From the NCBI GenBank assembly GCA_963649625.1, contig CAVJIP010000169.1, forward strand, positions 1 to 54,015: a DNA stretch of 54,015 bases. The letters are read 5' to 3'. The first letter of the stretch is position 1. Every line of letters starts with the position of its first letter. Shown here one piece after another: positions 1-8,082 of the stretch. Made by a program: the position numbers and the translations under genes. Source of the DNA: HGM13006 sp963649625. Lineage in GTDB: Bacteria > Bacillota > Clostridia > Oscillospirales > Oscillospiraceae. Below the pieces are notes generated by a model. It ran no database searches. It was given only the letters and a program-made list of their open reading frames with translations, and was not told where the DNA came from.

Positions 1-554
1 CCGCACCAATAGTCAATCAGCCAGCAGGCATTTTCGTCCGTGCTTACCACCTGCAACTCCCGCAATCTCGCCTTGTCCGCTTCATTAAACTTTCTGCTCA
101 AATCCCGGTAGGAAAGCTGTTTTAGCATTTCACCTGTGCTGCTTTTGACGGCTGCGGCATAGGCGTACAGGGCATCCAAATCAATTTCTCTGGAAAACTC
201 CTCAACTTGTCGCCCTGCCAGCTCGTTCCCTGTGGTGATAATGGGCGGGCCAATTTTGTCCTGATATGTGCTGAATATCTCGTCGTTGTTCTGAATCAGA
301 TCGTGTACAACAATGTCCTCAATTCTGAAAATATGCCAGATAGAATAGGCAATGGTCTTGCTGTGATAGCCGTTTACGTTTGGAAAGGGCATGGCGTTAA
401 AATCCTCGCAGCGCAACTCCCGCTTCATATGAAACAACTCGTCCATGAGAATCTGCCGCAAGGTCATAAGAGTCTTGATTCCATCTGGAAAGGTTGATTC
501 TTTCCTTAGCTGTACCTGAAAGGATTTGTTCAGGTCTGACCATTCCTTATTCAT
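1..554 (-). CDS. DinB-like protein, partial (C-terminus beyond window)
   Basis: I translated this frame by hand; it is open from an ATG at 554 to the window edge, giving about 184 residues without a stop. The sequence resembles DinB/YfiT-type four-helix proteins: it has a helix with the segment GYHSKTIAYSIWHIFRIED, where histidines typical of the metal site lie, and later a second helical stretch ending in ENACWLIDYWC at the edge. DinB-like proteins are often metal-dependent thiol S-transferases or hydrolases; the substrate here is unknown. The start overlaps the 3' end of the upstream tetR gene by 8 bp, so the two are probably translated together and this is the likely target or partner of that regulator. 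The family call is from recognition, not a search. Confidence 0.7.
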   Translation of the reverse strand, partial: MNKEWSDLNKSFQVQLRKESTFPDGIKTLMTLRQILMDELFHMKRELRCEDFNAMPFPNVNGYHSKTIAYSIWHIFRIEDIVVHDLIQNNDEIFSTYQDKIGPPIITTGNELAGRQVEEFSREIDLDALYAYAAAVKSSTGEMLKQLSYRDLSRKFNEADKARLRELQVVSTDENACWLIDYWC

Positions 555-1122
555 GACTCGTCCCCATATTCTTGAGTAAGCTCTGGAATACTTCCGTCAG
601 CATGCGTTGTGTTTCCTGCTCTGAAAATTGACAGGTTTTCGTTGCACAAAGGCAGGCGATGCCATGGGTATATACCCACAGGTGGCGATACAATTTCTCT
701 GCCGTTTGCTGGTCAGTCGAGGATGAAGACATGAGAGAACGCAGGATTTTATCATAACTTTCGTCAAGCAACGGCAGAATGCAATCCAGAGGTGTGGTTT
801 CCTTTGTTTCGCTCATAAACAGCAGTTGAAACAGCTTCGGCTCATGGATGGCAAAACGAATGTACTGCTCGCCCACTCCACGGAAGGGAAGCTCCTGTGC
901 AAGCCCCACTTCAACATAGCCTTTATAAATAGCCTTTGCCGCTTCCACCATGGCCGCCTCCACGTCCTCCATGCTTGAGAAAACGGTGAATATCGGACAG
1001 GCAGAGCTGCCCATCTTTTTTCCGAGATTTCTGGATGTCAGTTTCTCAATACCCTCGTCTCGGAAAATCTGCAACGCAGCATCCACGATTTGCTGCTTTG
1101 TAAACTTTGCTTTCGGCGGCAT
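547..1122 (-). CDS. TetR/AcrR-family transcriptional regulator
   Basis: A 191-residue protein. The N-terminal ~60 residues form the TetR helix-turn-helix: KFTKQQIVDAALQIF (helix 1), EGIEKLTSRNLGKKMG (helices 2-3) and a degenerate recognition end ACPIFTVFSSMEDV. The remainder is an all-helical ligand-binding and dimer domain with no recognisable ligand. The ATG at 1122 is preceded by AAGGAG at good spacing. A strong promoter (TTGACA, 17 bp, TACAAT) lies upstream, and an imperfect palindrome overlaps its -10 box, which suggests autorepression. The gene is coupled to the DinB-like gene downstream. What it senses cannot be read from sequence. Confidence 0.9.
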   Translation of the reverse strand: MPPKAKFTKQQIVDAALQIFRDEGIEKLTSRNLGKKMGSSACPIFTVFSSMEDVEAAMVEAAKAIYKGYVEVGLAQELPFRGVGEQYIRFAIHEPKLFQLLFMSETKETTPLDCILPLLDESYDKILRSLMSSSSTDQQTAEKLYRHLWVYTHGIACLCATKTCQFSEQETQRMLTEVFQSLLKNMGTSHE

Positions 1123-1155
1123 GGCATCAATCTCCTTTTGTTTTAGAGCTGTCGT

Positions 1156-1202
1156 TCTATATCAATCGTTCTAATTGTATAGATTTAGGCGCAGAATGTC
1201 AA
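1156..1202 (-). promoter_or_regulatory. tetR-dinB promoter with overlapping palindrome
   Basis: On the minus strand the -35 TTGACA (1197-1202), a 17 bp spacer and the -10 TACAAT (1174-1179) match sigma-A consensus closely. The palindrome TCTATA(T)CAA...TTGTATAGA (1156-1183, arms of 9-10 bp with one extra base) covers the -10 and likely start site, a usual place for a TetR operator. The promoter is seen directly; the operator role is inferred. Confidence 0.65.
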
Positions 1203-1231
1203 GAGGCAGCCCATTGGGCTGCAAGAAAAGA

Positions 1232-1261
1232 ACTGCCTCAAGGCGCAAAGCCTGAGGCAGT
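1232..1261. terminator. Bidirectional terminator between tetR unit and SDR gene
   Basis: ACTGCCTC(A)AGGC and GCCTGAGGCAGT form a 12 bp stem with one bulged base. On the minus strand it is followed by a TTCTTTTCTT tract, so it ends the marR-ABC-SDR transcript; on the plus strand a CCCTTTTTT tract follows. Confidence 0.85.
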
Positions 1262-1294
1262 CCCTTTTTTCTTCCTTTTTCCTGGGCCAACGCC

Positions 1295-1999
1295 CTATAT
1301 CACAAAGCCGCCGCTGACGTTTATCACCTCGCCGGTGATAAAGGCCGCCTGCTCCGAGGCCAGATACCACAGGGTATTGGCCACGTCCTCCGGCTGGCCC
1401 AGCCGCTCCAGAGGCGTCTCCTGGCGAAGCTCCTCCATAATCTCCGGGGTGATGGTTTTCATCATATCCGTGGCAATGACCCCGGGGGCCACGGCGTTGA
1501 CCCGAATGCCCGAGGGCCCCAGCTCCTTGGCCAGGGCCTTGGTCAGGCCAATCACCGCCGCCTTGGAGGCGGAGTAGGCCACCTCACAGGAGGCCCCAAC
1601 CAGCCCCCACATGGAGGACATATTGAGAATCACCCCCGCCTGCCGTCGGAGCATAGCCGGAAGGACGGCCTTGGCACAGAGAAAGGCCCCGGTAACATTT
1701 ACATCCATGACCCGGCGGAACACCTCCGGCTCCGTCCAGTTGATGGGGTGATAGTCCGCAATCCCGGCGTTGTTGATGAGTACGTCAACAACGGAAAACC
1801 GGCCAAATACCTCTCCCACATGGGCGGCATCCGTTATGTCACAGGAAATCGCCACGGCACCGGTTTCCTCCGATAGCTGCCGGGCGGCCTCCTCGGACTT
1901 TTCATAGAGGAAGTACACCTGATCCCCCTGAGCGGCAAACCGCCGGACGGCTGCCCGGCCAATGCCCCGGGAGCCGCCGGTGATAATCACGGTTCTCAC
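1295..1999 (-). CDS. Short-chain dehydrogenase/reductase (FabG-like)
   Basis: A 234-residue classical SDR. It has the NAD(P)-binding TGGSRGIG at the N-terminus, NNAG near residue 88, the catalytic Ser in LNMSSMWG and the YSASK pair (Tyr, Lys), and ends with the C-terminal FITGEVINVSGG segment typical of 3-oxoacyl-ACP reductase relatives. It catalyses NAD(P)H-dependent reduction of a keto group; the substrate is not identifiable. The start codon overlaps the stop of the upstream ABC transporter gene (ATGA), so it is part of the marR-ABC-ABC transcript. Its place after an exporter rather than in a fatty acid cluster argues against it being the housekeeping fabG. Confidence 0.88.
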   Translation of the reverse strand: MRTVIITGGSRGIGRAAVRRFAAQGDQVYFLYEKSEEAARQLSEETGAVAISCDITDAAHVGEVFGRFSVVDVLINNAGIADYHPINWTEPEVFRRVMDVNVTGAFLCAKAVLPAMLRRQAGVILNMSSMWGLVGASCEVAYSASKAAVIGLTKALAKELGPSGIRVNAVAPGVIATDMMKTITPEIMEELRQETPLERLGQPEDVANTLWYLASEQAAFITGEVINVSGGFVI

Positions 2000-4026
2000 A
2001 GGGCTGGCTCCTCCTCAGAGGCTCCCGGCCCGCCGCCGGGGAAGCCACCTGGGAAATCGCCTCCGGGAAAACCGCCCGGGAAGCCACCGGGGAAGTCGGC
2101 GGGCTGCTGGGCAGGCTCCTCCTCCGCCGTGGCCCCGATAAACTGGCTGTTGTAAAGGTCGTAGTAGAAGCCCTTCTTTTCCAGCAGCTGCTGGTGGTTG
2201 CCCTGCTCAATAATGGAGCCGTGGTTCATCACCAGAATCAGATCCGCATCCCGAATGGTGGACAGCCGGTGGGCAATCACAAAGCTGGTGCGGCCCTCCA
2301 TCAGCTTCTGCATGGCCCGCTGAATCAAGACCTCGGTACGGGTATCCACCGAGGAGGTGGCCTCGTCCAGAATCAGAATGCTGGGGTCGGACAGGAAAGC
2401 TCTGGCAATGGTCATCAGCTGCTTTTGGCCCTGGGAGATGTTGGTGGCATCGTCGTTGATGATGGTGTCATAGCCGTTGGGCAGAGTCTGGACAAAGTGA
2501 TCCACATAGGCCATCTTGGCCGCCGCCACGATCTCCTCCTCTGTGGCCTCCTTGCCGGACAGGGAATTATAGCCGTAGGCAATGTTTTCCCGGATGCTGC
2601 CAGAGAACAGCCACACATCCTGGAGCACCATGCCGATATGGCTCCGAAGTTCCTCCCGGGGGATTCGACGGATGTCCACTCCGTCAATGGAGATACGGCC
2701 CCCGTCCACCTCATAAAAGCGCATCAGCAGATTGACCAGGGTGGTTTTGCCTGCCCCGGTGGGGCCGACGATGGCAACCTTTTCCCCGGGCCGGACGGTC
2801 AGGTTCAGGTTCTCAATGAGCTTGGTTTCCGGCCTATAGCTAAAGGACACCTGCTCAAAGGCCACCACCTTGGGCTCCTCCAGATGGGCCAGCGGCTCCT
2901 GGTCGGGCACGGCCTCCTCCTCGTCCAGCAACTCAAACACCCGCTCGGCGGAGGCCACCGTGGACTGGATGGTGGAGGCAATAGAGGCGGTTTGGGTAAT
3001 GGGCATCATCAGCTGCTTGGAATAGGAGATAATGGCGGTAACATCGCCCAGGGTGACTACCGTCCCAAAGGGGCCGCCGCCTACAATCCACATACCGCCC
3101 AGCACGCAGACCGCCACATAGTTCAGGTTGTTGATTACCGTCATGGCCGGCTGAATGACCCCGGAGATAAACGCCGCCTTAAAGGAGGACTGGAACAGCA
3201 CCTCGTTTTCCTGGGCGAAGGCATCCATGGCCGCCTGCTGTCGGCCAAAGAGCTTTACCACCGTGTGGCCGGTGTACATCTCCTCAATCTGGCCGTTCAG
3301 GTTTCCGGTGGAGGCCCATTGGGTGGTAAAATATCCCTTGGCCCGGGAGGCAATGACCTTGGTCATCAGAAAGCACAGCACCACGGTCAGCAGACTAATC
3401 AGGGTCAGCAGGGCGTTACGCATAAACATGAAAATCAGCACGCTCACCAGGGTAATCACGGCGGAGAGAATCTGGGTCAGGCTCATTTGCAGGGTCATGG
3501 AGATGTTTTCCACATCGTTGGACACCCGGGAGAGAATGTCGCCCCGGGAGTGGGTGTCAAAGTATTTAATGGGCAGCTTTTTCAGCTTTTGGTCGATCTG
3601 CCGACGCATATCGTAGACCATGCCCTGGGACACGTCAATCATCACAAACTGCTGAATCAGATTGCAGACCACCGACAGGGCGTAGAGAATCCCCACAACA
3701 ATGGCCACATGGCGCAGGGCGGCAAAGTCCATGCCCCCAGTACCGGCCTGCTTGGCCCGATAGCCGTCGGTGATTACGTCCACCATGTCCGCCAGCTTAT
3801 TGGGGGCATAGGTGGAGGCCACCGTGTAGGCAATGGTCATCAGCAGGGTCAGGGCAATCAGGGGGAGCTGGGGCTTTAGCAGCTGCAGCAGTCGGCTCAT
3901 GGTGCCCTTAAAGTCCCGAACGGTTTCTCCGGAGGAGATAAAGCGGCTGCCGGGGCCGCCGGAAAAGCGCTTTTGCCGTTGAAGCTCCAGCTCTCGTTTC
4001 TCCTTCTCCACATCTTCGTTTGCCAT
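1996..4026 (-). CDS. ABC exporter half-transporter, catalytic NBD partner with Pro-Gly-Gly-Phe tail
   Basis: A 676-residue type IV ABC exporter: an N-terminal cytosolic arm (~50 residues), six transmembrane helices, then a nucleotide-binding domain. The NBD has Walker A GPTGAGKTT, signature SQGQKQ (non-canonical, SGGQ expected), Walker B ILILDEATSSVD with the catalytic Glu, and H-loop IAHRLST. It starts immediately after the stop of the upstream half-transporter, so the two form a heterodimer. The C-terminal ~42 residues are unusual: acidic ends enclose about five tandem (D)FPGG units, a low-complexity glycine/proline tail absent from typical relatives. The export substrate is unknown; relatives move drugs, lipids or peptides. 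Confidence 0.92.
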   Translation of the reverse strand: MANEDVEKEKRELELQRQKRFSGGPGSRFISSGETVRDFKGTMSRLLQLLKPQLPLIALTLLMTIAYTVASTYAPNKLADMVDVITDGYRAKQAGTGGMDFAALRHVAIVVGILYALSVVCNLIQQFVMIDVSQGMVYDMRRQIDQKLKKLPIKYFDTHSRGDILSRVSNDVENISMTLQMSLTQILSAVITLVSVLIFMFMRNALLTLISLLTVVLCFLMTKVIASRAKGYFTTQWASTGNLNGQIEEMYTGHTVVKLFGRQQAAMDAFAQENEVLFQSSFKAAFISGVIQPAMTVINNLNYVAVCVLGGMWIVGGGPFGTVVTLGDVTAIISYSKQLMMPITQTASIASTIQSTVASAERVFELLDEEEAVPDQEPLAHLEEPKVVAFEQVSFSYRPETKLIENLNLTVRPGEKVAIVGPTGAGKTTLVNLLMRFYEVDGGRISIDGVDIRRIPREELRSHIGMVLQDVWLFSGSIRENIAYGYNSLSGKEATEEEIVAAAKMAYVDHFVQTLPNGYDTIINDDATNISQGQKQLMTIARAFLSDPSILILDEATSSVDTRTEVLIQRAMQKLMEGRTSFVIAHRLSTIRDADLILVMNHGSIIEQGNHQQLLEKKGFYYDLYNSQFIGATAEEEPAQQPADFPGGFPGGFPGGDFPGGFPGGGPGASEEEPAL

Positions 4027-5757
4027 TTACGCCACCTCCTCTGCACTTAGCTGGCTCAGTACGATTTCCCTGTAAACCTGGCAGCTTTCCATTAGCTCTT
4101 TGTGGGCGCCGATTCCGGCCACATGGCCTTCGTCCAGCACCACGATTTGGTCGGCCCCCATTACGGTGGTCACACGCTGGGCCACAATCAGCACCGCAGC
4201 CCCCTGGGTTTCCTTGGCCAGGGCCTGCCGGAGCTTTGCGTCCGTCTTAAAGTCCAGGGCAGAAAAGCTGTCGTCAAAAATATACACATCCGGGCGGCGG
4301 ATAATGGCCCGGGCAATGGCCAGACGCTGCCGCTGACCGCCGGAAACATTGGTGCCTCCCTGGGAAATGGGCGCCGACAGCCCCTTGGGCATTTTGGACA
4401 CAAAGTCCTTCCCCTGGGCCACCTCCAGAGCCTTCCACATTTCCTCCTCCGTGGCATCGGCCTTGCCGTAGCGCAGGTTGGAGGCCACGGTGCCGTCAAA
4501 GAGCAGGGCTTTCTGGGGTACAACCCCCAGATGGGTGCGAAGCTGGGCCTGGGGCAGCTGGCGAATGTCCACGCCGTTGATGAGTATCTGCCCCTGGGTG
4601 GCGTCATAAATGCGGGGAATCAGGTTTACCAAGGTGGACTTGCCGGAGCCGGTGGAGCCGATAATGGCCGTTGTCTCTCCGGGATGGGTCACAAAGCTCA
4701 CGTTCTCCAGAACCGGCTGATCGGCCTCGGGATAGCAGAAGGACACATCCCGGAACTCCAGGGAGGAGAATGCCCCCATGTCCTGCCGATCCGCATCCTC
4801 CCGGTCCTGCACCGAGGGTACATAGTCCAGCACCTGGCTGATTCGCTCAATGGAGGTCATGGCCCGGGGAATCATATTCATCATCATAGAGGAGGCCATC
4901 ACGCTCATGAGAATCTGCATCAGGTAGGTGACAAAGGCCGTCAGGGCACCGATCTCCATGCCCAGGCTGTCAATGCGCAGGGCCCCCATATAGTAGGCGG
5001 CCAGGGTGGCCCCATTCATCACCAGGCTCACCACCGGCATCAGGGCAGTCATGAGCTTGTGGGCGTGGACGGAGATTCGCAGCATTTCCCGGTTGGCCCG
5101 GTCATAGCGCTCCTCCTCGTATTCCGTCCGAACAAAGGCCCGAATCACCCGAATGCCGGAGAGCTTTTCCCGGAGAATCTGGTTGAGCACATCCACCTGG
5201 GACTGCTGCTTCTGAAACCAGGGATGGGATTTTTTCGTGACAATCACCATCAGCACGGTAATCACCGGGACAATCACCAATAAAATCGCCGACAGCTCCA
5301 CGTCCTGCTTCAGGCACATGATAATGCCGCCGATCAGCAGAATGGGGGTGGTGATAATGGTGCGCAGGAGCATCTGCATCATCTGCTGGAGCTGGTTGAC
5401 GTCGTTGGTGGTACGGGTAATCAGAGAGGGGGTGCCAAAGTGATCCAAATCCGACTGGGAAAAGGACTGCACCTTGGTGAACAGGGCCAGCCGCATATCC
5501 CGGCCATAGGCCAGAGAGGCCTTGGTGGAGAAATAGGTGGTACCCAGGGTACATACCCCCACCAGCAGAGCCACCAGCAGCATAATTCCTCCATAGAGGA
5601 GAATGGTTTGAATGTCGCCCTCCATGACGCCCTCGTCGATAATGGTGGCGTTTAGATCCGGGAGATACAAATCGCTCAGGGACTGGAGGGCGATAAAGAT
5701 CACCGTCCACACCACCCACCATTTGTAGGGCTTAATGAACTTGAGAAAATTTTTCAA
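4027..5757 (-). CDS. ABC exporter half-transporter, degenerate NBD partner
   Basis: A 576-residue half-transporter with six membrane helices (residues ~15-310) and an NBD from ~335. Walker A is GSTGSGKST and the signature VSGGQRQ is canonical, but Walker B reads YIFDDSFSALD, placing Asp where the catalytic Glu belongs, and the H-loop His is Gln (VAQRVTT). This matches the degenerate-site subunit of heterodimeric exporters such as TM287/288, BmrCD and LmrCD. Its partner has the complementary defect in the signature motif, so one composite ATP site should be hydrolytic and one mainly regulatory. It follows marR by 6 bp and directly precedes the second half-transporter. Confidence 0.92.
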   Translation of the reverse strand: MKNFLKFIKPYKWWVVWTVIFIALQSLSDLYLPDLNATIIDEGVMEGDIQTILLYGGIMLLVALLVGVCTLGTTYFSTKASLAYGRDMRLALFTKVQSFSQSDLDHFGTPSLITRTTNDVNQLQQMMQMLLRTIITTPILLIGGIIMCLKQDVELSAILLVIVPVITVLMVIVTKKSHPWFQKQQSQVDVLNQILREKLSGIRVIRAFVRTEYEEERYDRANREMLRISVHAHKLMTALMPVVSLVMNGATLAAYYMGALRIDSLGMEIGALTAFVTYLMQILMSVMASSMMMNMIPRAMTSIERISQVLDYVPSVQDREDADRQDMGAFSSLEFRDVSFCYPEADQPVLENVSFVTHPGETTAIIGSTGSGKSTLVNLIPRIYDATQGQILINGVDIRQLPQAQLRTHLGVVPQKALLFDGTVASNLRYGKADATEEEMWKALEVAQGKDFVSKMPKGLSAPISQGGTNVSGGQRQRLAIARAIIRRPDVYIFDDSFSALDFKTDAKLRQALAKETQGAAVLIVAQRVTTVMGADQIVVLDEGHVAGIGAHKELMESCQVYREIVLSQLSAEEVA

Positions 5758-5763
5758 AGAGTC

Positions 5764-6312
5764 TCACTCCTTCCCGAAGGGGTCTTGGGTCTCCGCAAGG
5801 ACGGCCCGAAGGTTTCCCTCCACCGTCTCCAGGGTGCGAACCATCCGGTCAAAGTCCTCCCCAGAGATGCCGCCGAAGCAGCGGGCAAAATAGGTACTTA
5901 CTGTTTTTTGCGTTTCCGCATCCGTGGCCTGGGCCAGCTCCGTAGGATAGATCCGGGAGATGCGCTGGTCGTCCTGATCCGGCCTCCGATCCACATAGCC
6001 TGCCTTTTCCATTTTTTGCAGCATTACCGTGGCCGTGGCCCGCTGAATGTGCAGCTTATCCGCCAGCTCCCGCTGGCTGAGCCCCGGATGCCGCAGCACC
6101 TCCTTCATGGCGCCGGCCTGGGCCGGAGGCAGACCGTCCGCCTGGAACAGGGTGCGGAAGGCCATGTGGTGGAGCCGCCCCAGCAGCTCGATTTTCCGAA
6201 TGGCTGCGAACTGGGGCGTGTCCTCCTGGGCCTGCCCAAAGGGGGGCTCATGACGGGGCGGGCCGGGATCAAAGGGAAGCATAGGCTCCCAGTCCTCTGC
6301 CGGTTGTTTCAT
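5764..6312 (-). CDS. MarR-family transcriptional regulator
   Basis: A 182-residue winged-helix protein. An N-terminal proline-rich arm (~35 residues, PFDPGPPRHEPPFG) precedes the MarR fold; the recognition region is LSQRELADKLHIQRATATVMLQKMEKAGYVDR and the wing follows at RRPDQDDQR. It is first in the operon with two ABC half-transporters and an SDR, the common arrangement for a local repressor of efflux. The promoter upstream carries a TTAG-N4-CTAA palindrome. The ligand is unknown. The long N-terminal arm is more than most MarR proteins have, but the ATG at 6312 has a GGAGCG site at workable spacing. Confidence 0.9.
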   Translation of the reverse strand: MKQPAEDWEPMLPFDPGPPRHEPPFGQAQEDTPQFAAIRKIELLGRLHHMAFRTLFQADGLPPAQAGAMKEVLRHPGLSQRELADKLHIQRATATVMLQKMEKAGYVDRRPDQDDQRISRIYPTELAQATDAETQKTVSTYFARCFGGISGEDFDRMVRTLETVEGNLRAVLAETQDPFGKE

Positions 6313-6360
6313 GGTGGGACGCTCCTTTCCCGAAAATCATGACGAATGCGGAATGTTACC

Positions 6361-6405
6361 CAGCGAACTGTCATGTATCTAACAATTAGCGAACTAACAA
6401 TAACC
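6361..6405 (-). promoter_or_regulatory. marR operon promoter and probable MarR operator
   Basis: On the minus strand TTGTTA and TACATG lie 17 bp apart. Between them is the palindrome TTAG-N4-CTAA (6386-6397). The element CTAACAA occurs at 6379-6385 and 6394-6400, and AGCGAACT at 6362-6369 and 6388-6395. Repeated and palindromic sequence over the promoter spacer fits autorepression by MarR (inference). Confidence 0.55.
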
Positions 6406-6504
6406 CATTTCAAGGGATTTGTCAACTGTTTTCTGCGGTTCTTTCCGGAAAATCTATCCCCGCCGGAGAAATTCTGTCGGTTCCATGGCCTCAAAAAATT
6501 TCTC

Positions 6505-6532
6505 TTGCATTTTCAAAATACTATGTTATAAT
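6505..6532 (+). promoter_or_regulatory. Promoter of the FAD oxidoreductase gene
   Basis: TTGCAT (6505-6510), a 16 bp spacer and a perfect TATAAT (6527-6532), about 50 bp upstream of the start codon and pointing at it. Confidence 0.7.
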
Positions 6533-6583
6533 AGATTGGTTTGTCCCAACGAAATTACCAAGCATCCTAAGGAGGCCCCTATT

Positions 6584-8005
6584 ATGCATTATGACGTAGC
6601 AATCATCGGTGCCGGAGAGGCCGGCGTTTTTGCGGGATATGAGCTGTCCCGCCTGCGGCCCGACCTGAAGATTCTGATTCTGGAGCAGGGTGCGGACATC
6701 TACTCCCGCCGCTGTCCCATTGTGGCAGGGAAGGTGAAGTCCTGCATCGGCTGCAAGCCCTGTGCCATTATGGCTGGCTTTGGAGGGGCCGGTGCTTTCT
6801 CGGACGGAAAATATAACTTTACCACGGAGTTCGGCGGCTGGCTCACCGACTATATGGACGGGGAAGAGCTGATGGAGCTGATCGACTATGTGGACACCAT
6901 CAACGTGGCCCACGGTGCCACCAAGGAGGTGTTTTCTACCGACACCCCCCAGGCCCGGGCCATTGAGGTCAAGGCCCTGCAAAACGACCTGCATCTGCTG
7001 AAGGCCCGCTGCAAGCACCTGGGCACAGAGAACAACTTGAAGATTTTGCAGAGCATCTACGAGTCCATGAAGGAGCGGGTGGAATTCCGCTTCCATGCGC
7101 CGGTTCACACCATTGCCCGGGACGAGGGCGGCGAATACACTCTGGGCCTGGACAAGGACAGGGTACACTGCCGGTATCTGGTGGCGGCCCCTGGCCGCAG
7201 CGGCGCAGAGTGGTTCTCGGATCGCTGCCGGGAGCTGGGACTGGAGCTGATCAACAATCAGGTGGATTTGGGTGTCCGGGTGGAGCTGCCCGCCACGGTG
7301 TTTGAGCATATCACCGATGCGGTGTACGAATCCAAGCTGGTCTACCGCACCAAGCTCTACGGCGACCAGGTCAGGACCTTCTGCATGAATCCCTACGGCC
7401 ATGTGGTCTCCGAGAACGTGGACGGCCTGATTACCGTAAACGGACACTCCTATTCCGACCCGGCCCTCCGCAGTGAGAACACCAACTTTGCCCTGCTGGT
7501 GTCCAATCGGTTCACCTCCCCCTTTAATCAGCCCTACGCCTACGGCAAGCACATTGCCTCCCTGAGCAATATGCTGGGCGGCGGCGTGCTGGTACAGCGA
7601 TTTGGCGACCTGATTAAGGGCGTCCGCACCAACGACCACCGGCTGGGAAAGAGCTTTACCAAGCCCACCCTCAGCGCCACTCCCGGCGACCTGTCCCTGG
7701 TGCTGCCCAAGCGGCACATGGACAACATTATCGAGATGATCTACGCCCTGGACAAAATCGCCCCGGGCACCGCCAACCATGACACCCTGCTCTACGGCGT
7801 GGAGGTCAAGTTCTACTCCTCCCGGCTGGAGCTGACCGGGGAGCTGGAAACAAAGCTCCACAATATGTTCGCCATCGGCGATGGGGCCGGCATCACCCGC
7901 GGGCTGGCCCAGGCCGGAGCCTCCGGAGTTCGGGCGGCCCGAGCCATTGCCCAGCGGGAAGGGCAGGACAAGACAAGTAGGGAGACAGCCCCCATGAAGG
8001 GGTAG
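6584..8005 (+). CDS. FAD-dependent oxidoreductase (uncharacterised dehydrogenase family)
   Basis: A 473-residue flavoprotein. The start MHYDVAIIGAGEAGVFAGYE is the Rossmann FAD-binding GxGxxG motif; CPIVAGKVKSCIGCKPC (~residues 41-57) is a cysteine-rich segment; LVAAPGRSG is the second FAD contact and MFAIGDGAGITRGLAQAG the C-terminal GD motif. It resembles the FAD-dependent dehydrogenases of COG2509, whose physiological substrate is not established. The ATG at 6584 is chosen over upstream in-frame starts because AAGGAGG lies 8 bp before it and the Rossmann motif begins at once. The gene stands alone with its own promoter and a long hairpin after it. Confidence 0.85.
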   Translation: MHYDVAIIGAGEAGVFAGYELSRLRPDLKILILEQGADIYSRRCPIVAGKVKSCIGCKPCAIMAGFGGAGAFSDGKYNFTTEFGGWLTDYMDGEELMELIDYVDTINVAHGATKEVFSTDTPQARAIEVKALQNDLHLLKARCKHLGTENNLKILQSIYESMKERVEFRFHAPVHTIARDEGGEYTLGLDKDRVHCRYLVAAPGRSGAEWFSDRCRELGLELINNQVDLGVRVELPATVFEHITDAVYESKLVYRTKLYGDQVRTFCMNPYGHVVSENVDGLITVNGHSYSDPALRSENTNFALLVSNRFTSPFNQPYAYGKHIASLSNMLGGGVLVQRFGDLIKGVRTNDHRLGKSFTKPTLSATPGDLSLVLPKRHMDNIIEMIYALDKIAPGTANHDTLLYGVEVKFYSSRLELTGELETKLHNMFAIGDGAGITRGLAQAGASGVRAARAIAQREGQDKTSRETAPMKG

Positions 8006-8006
8006 A

Positions 8007-8051
8007 AGAAGTCGTGAAAATCCGGGTTTTTGTCGGATTTTCACGACTTCT
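8007..8051. terminator. Long perfect hairpin after the FAD gene
   Basis: AGAAGTCGTGAAAATCCG and its exact complement form an 18 bp stem around a 9-base loop. There is no clear U-tract on either strand, so it may be a weak terminator, a 3'-end stabilising hairpin, or a two-way barrier between the convergent FAD and GrpB-like genes. Confidence 0.6.
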
Positions 8052-8082
8052 CACCTTTAAGGCGGCCCATTTATGTCGTCCG

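Noticed and set aside
2194..3879. 561-codon open frame on the plus strand
   Set aside because: Antisense to a clear ABC exporter; composition is the Gly/His/Leu/Gln-rich pattern expected opposite a high-GC gene, with no ribosome site or family motif.
6521..8044. 507-codon minus-strand open frame
   Set aside because: Opposite the FAD oxidoreductase, which has an ideal start and Rossmann motif.
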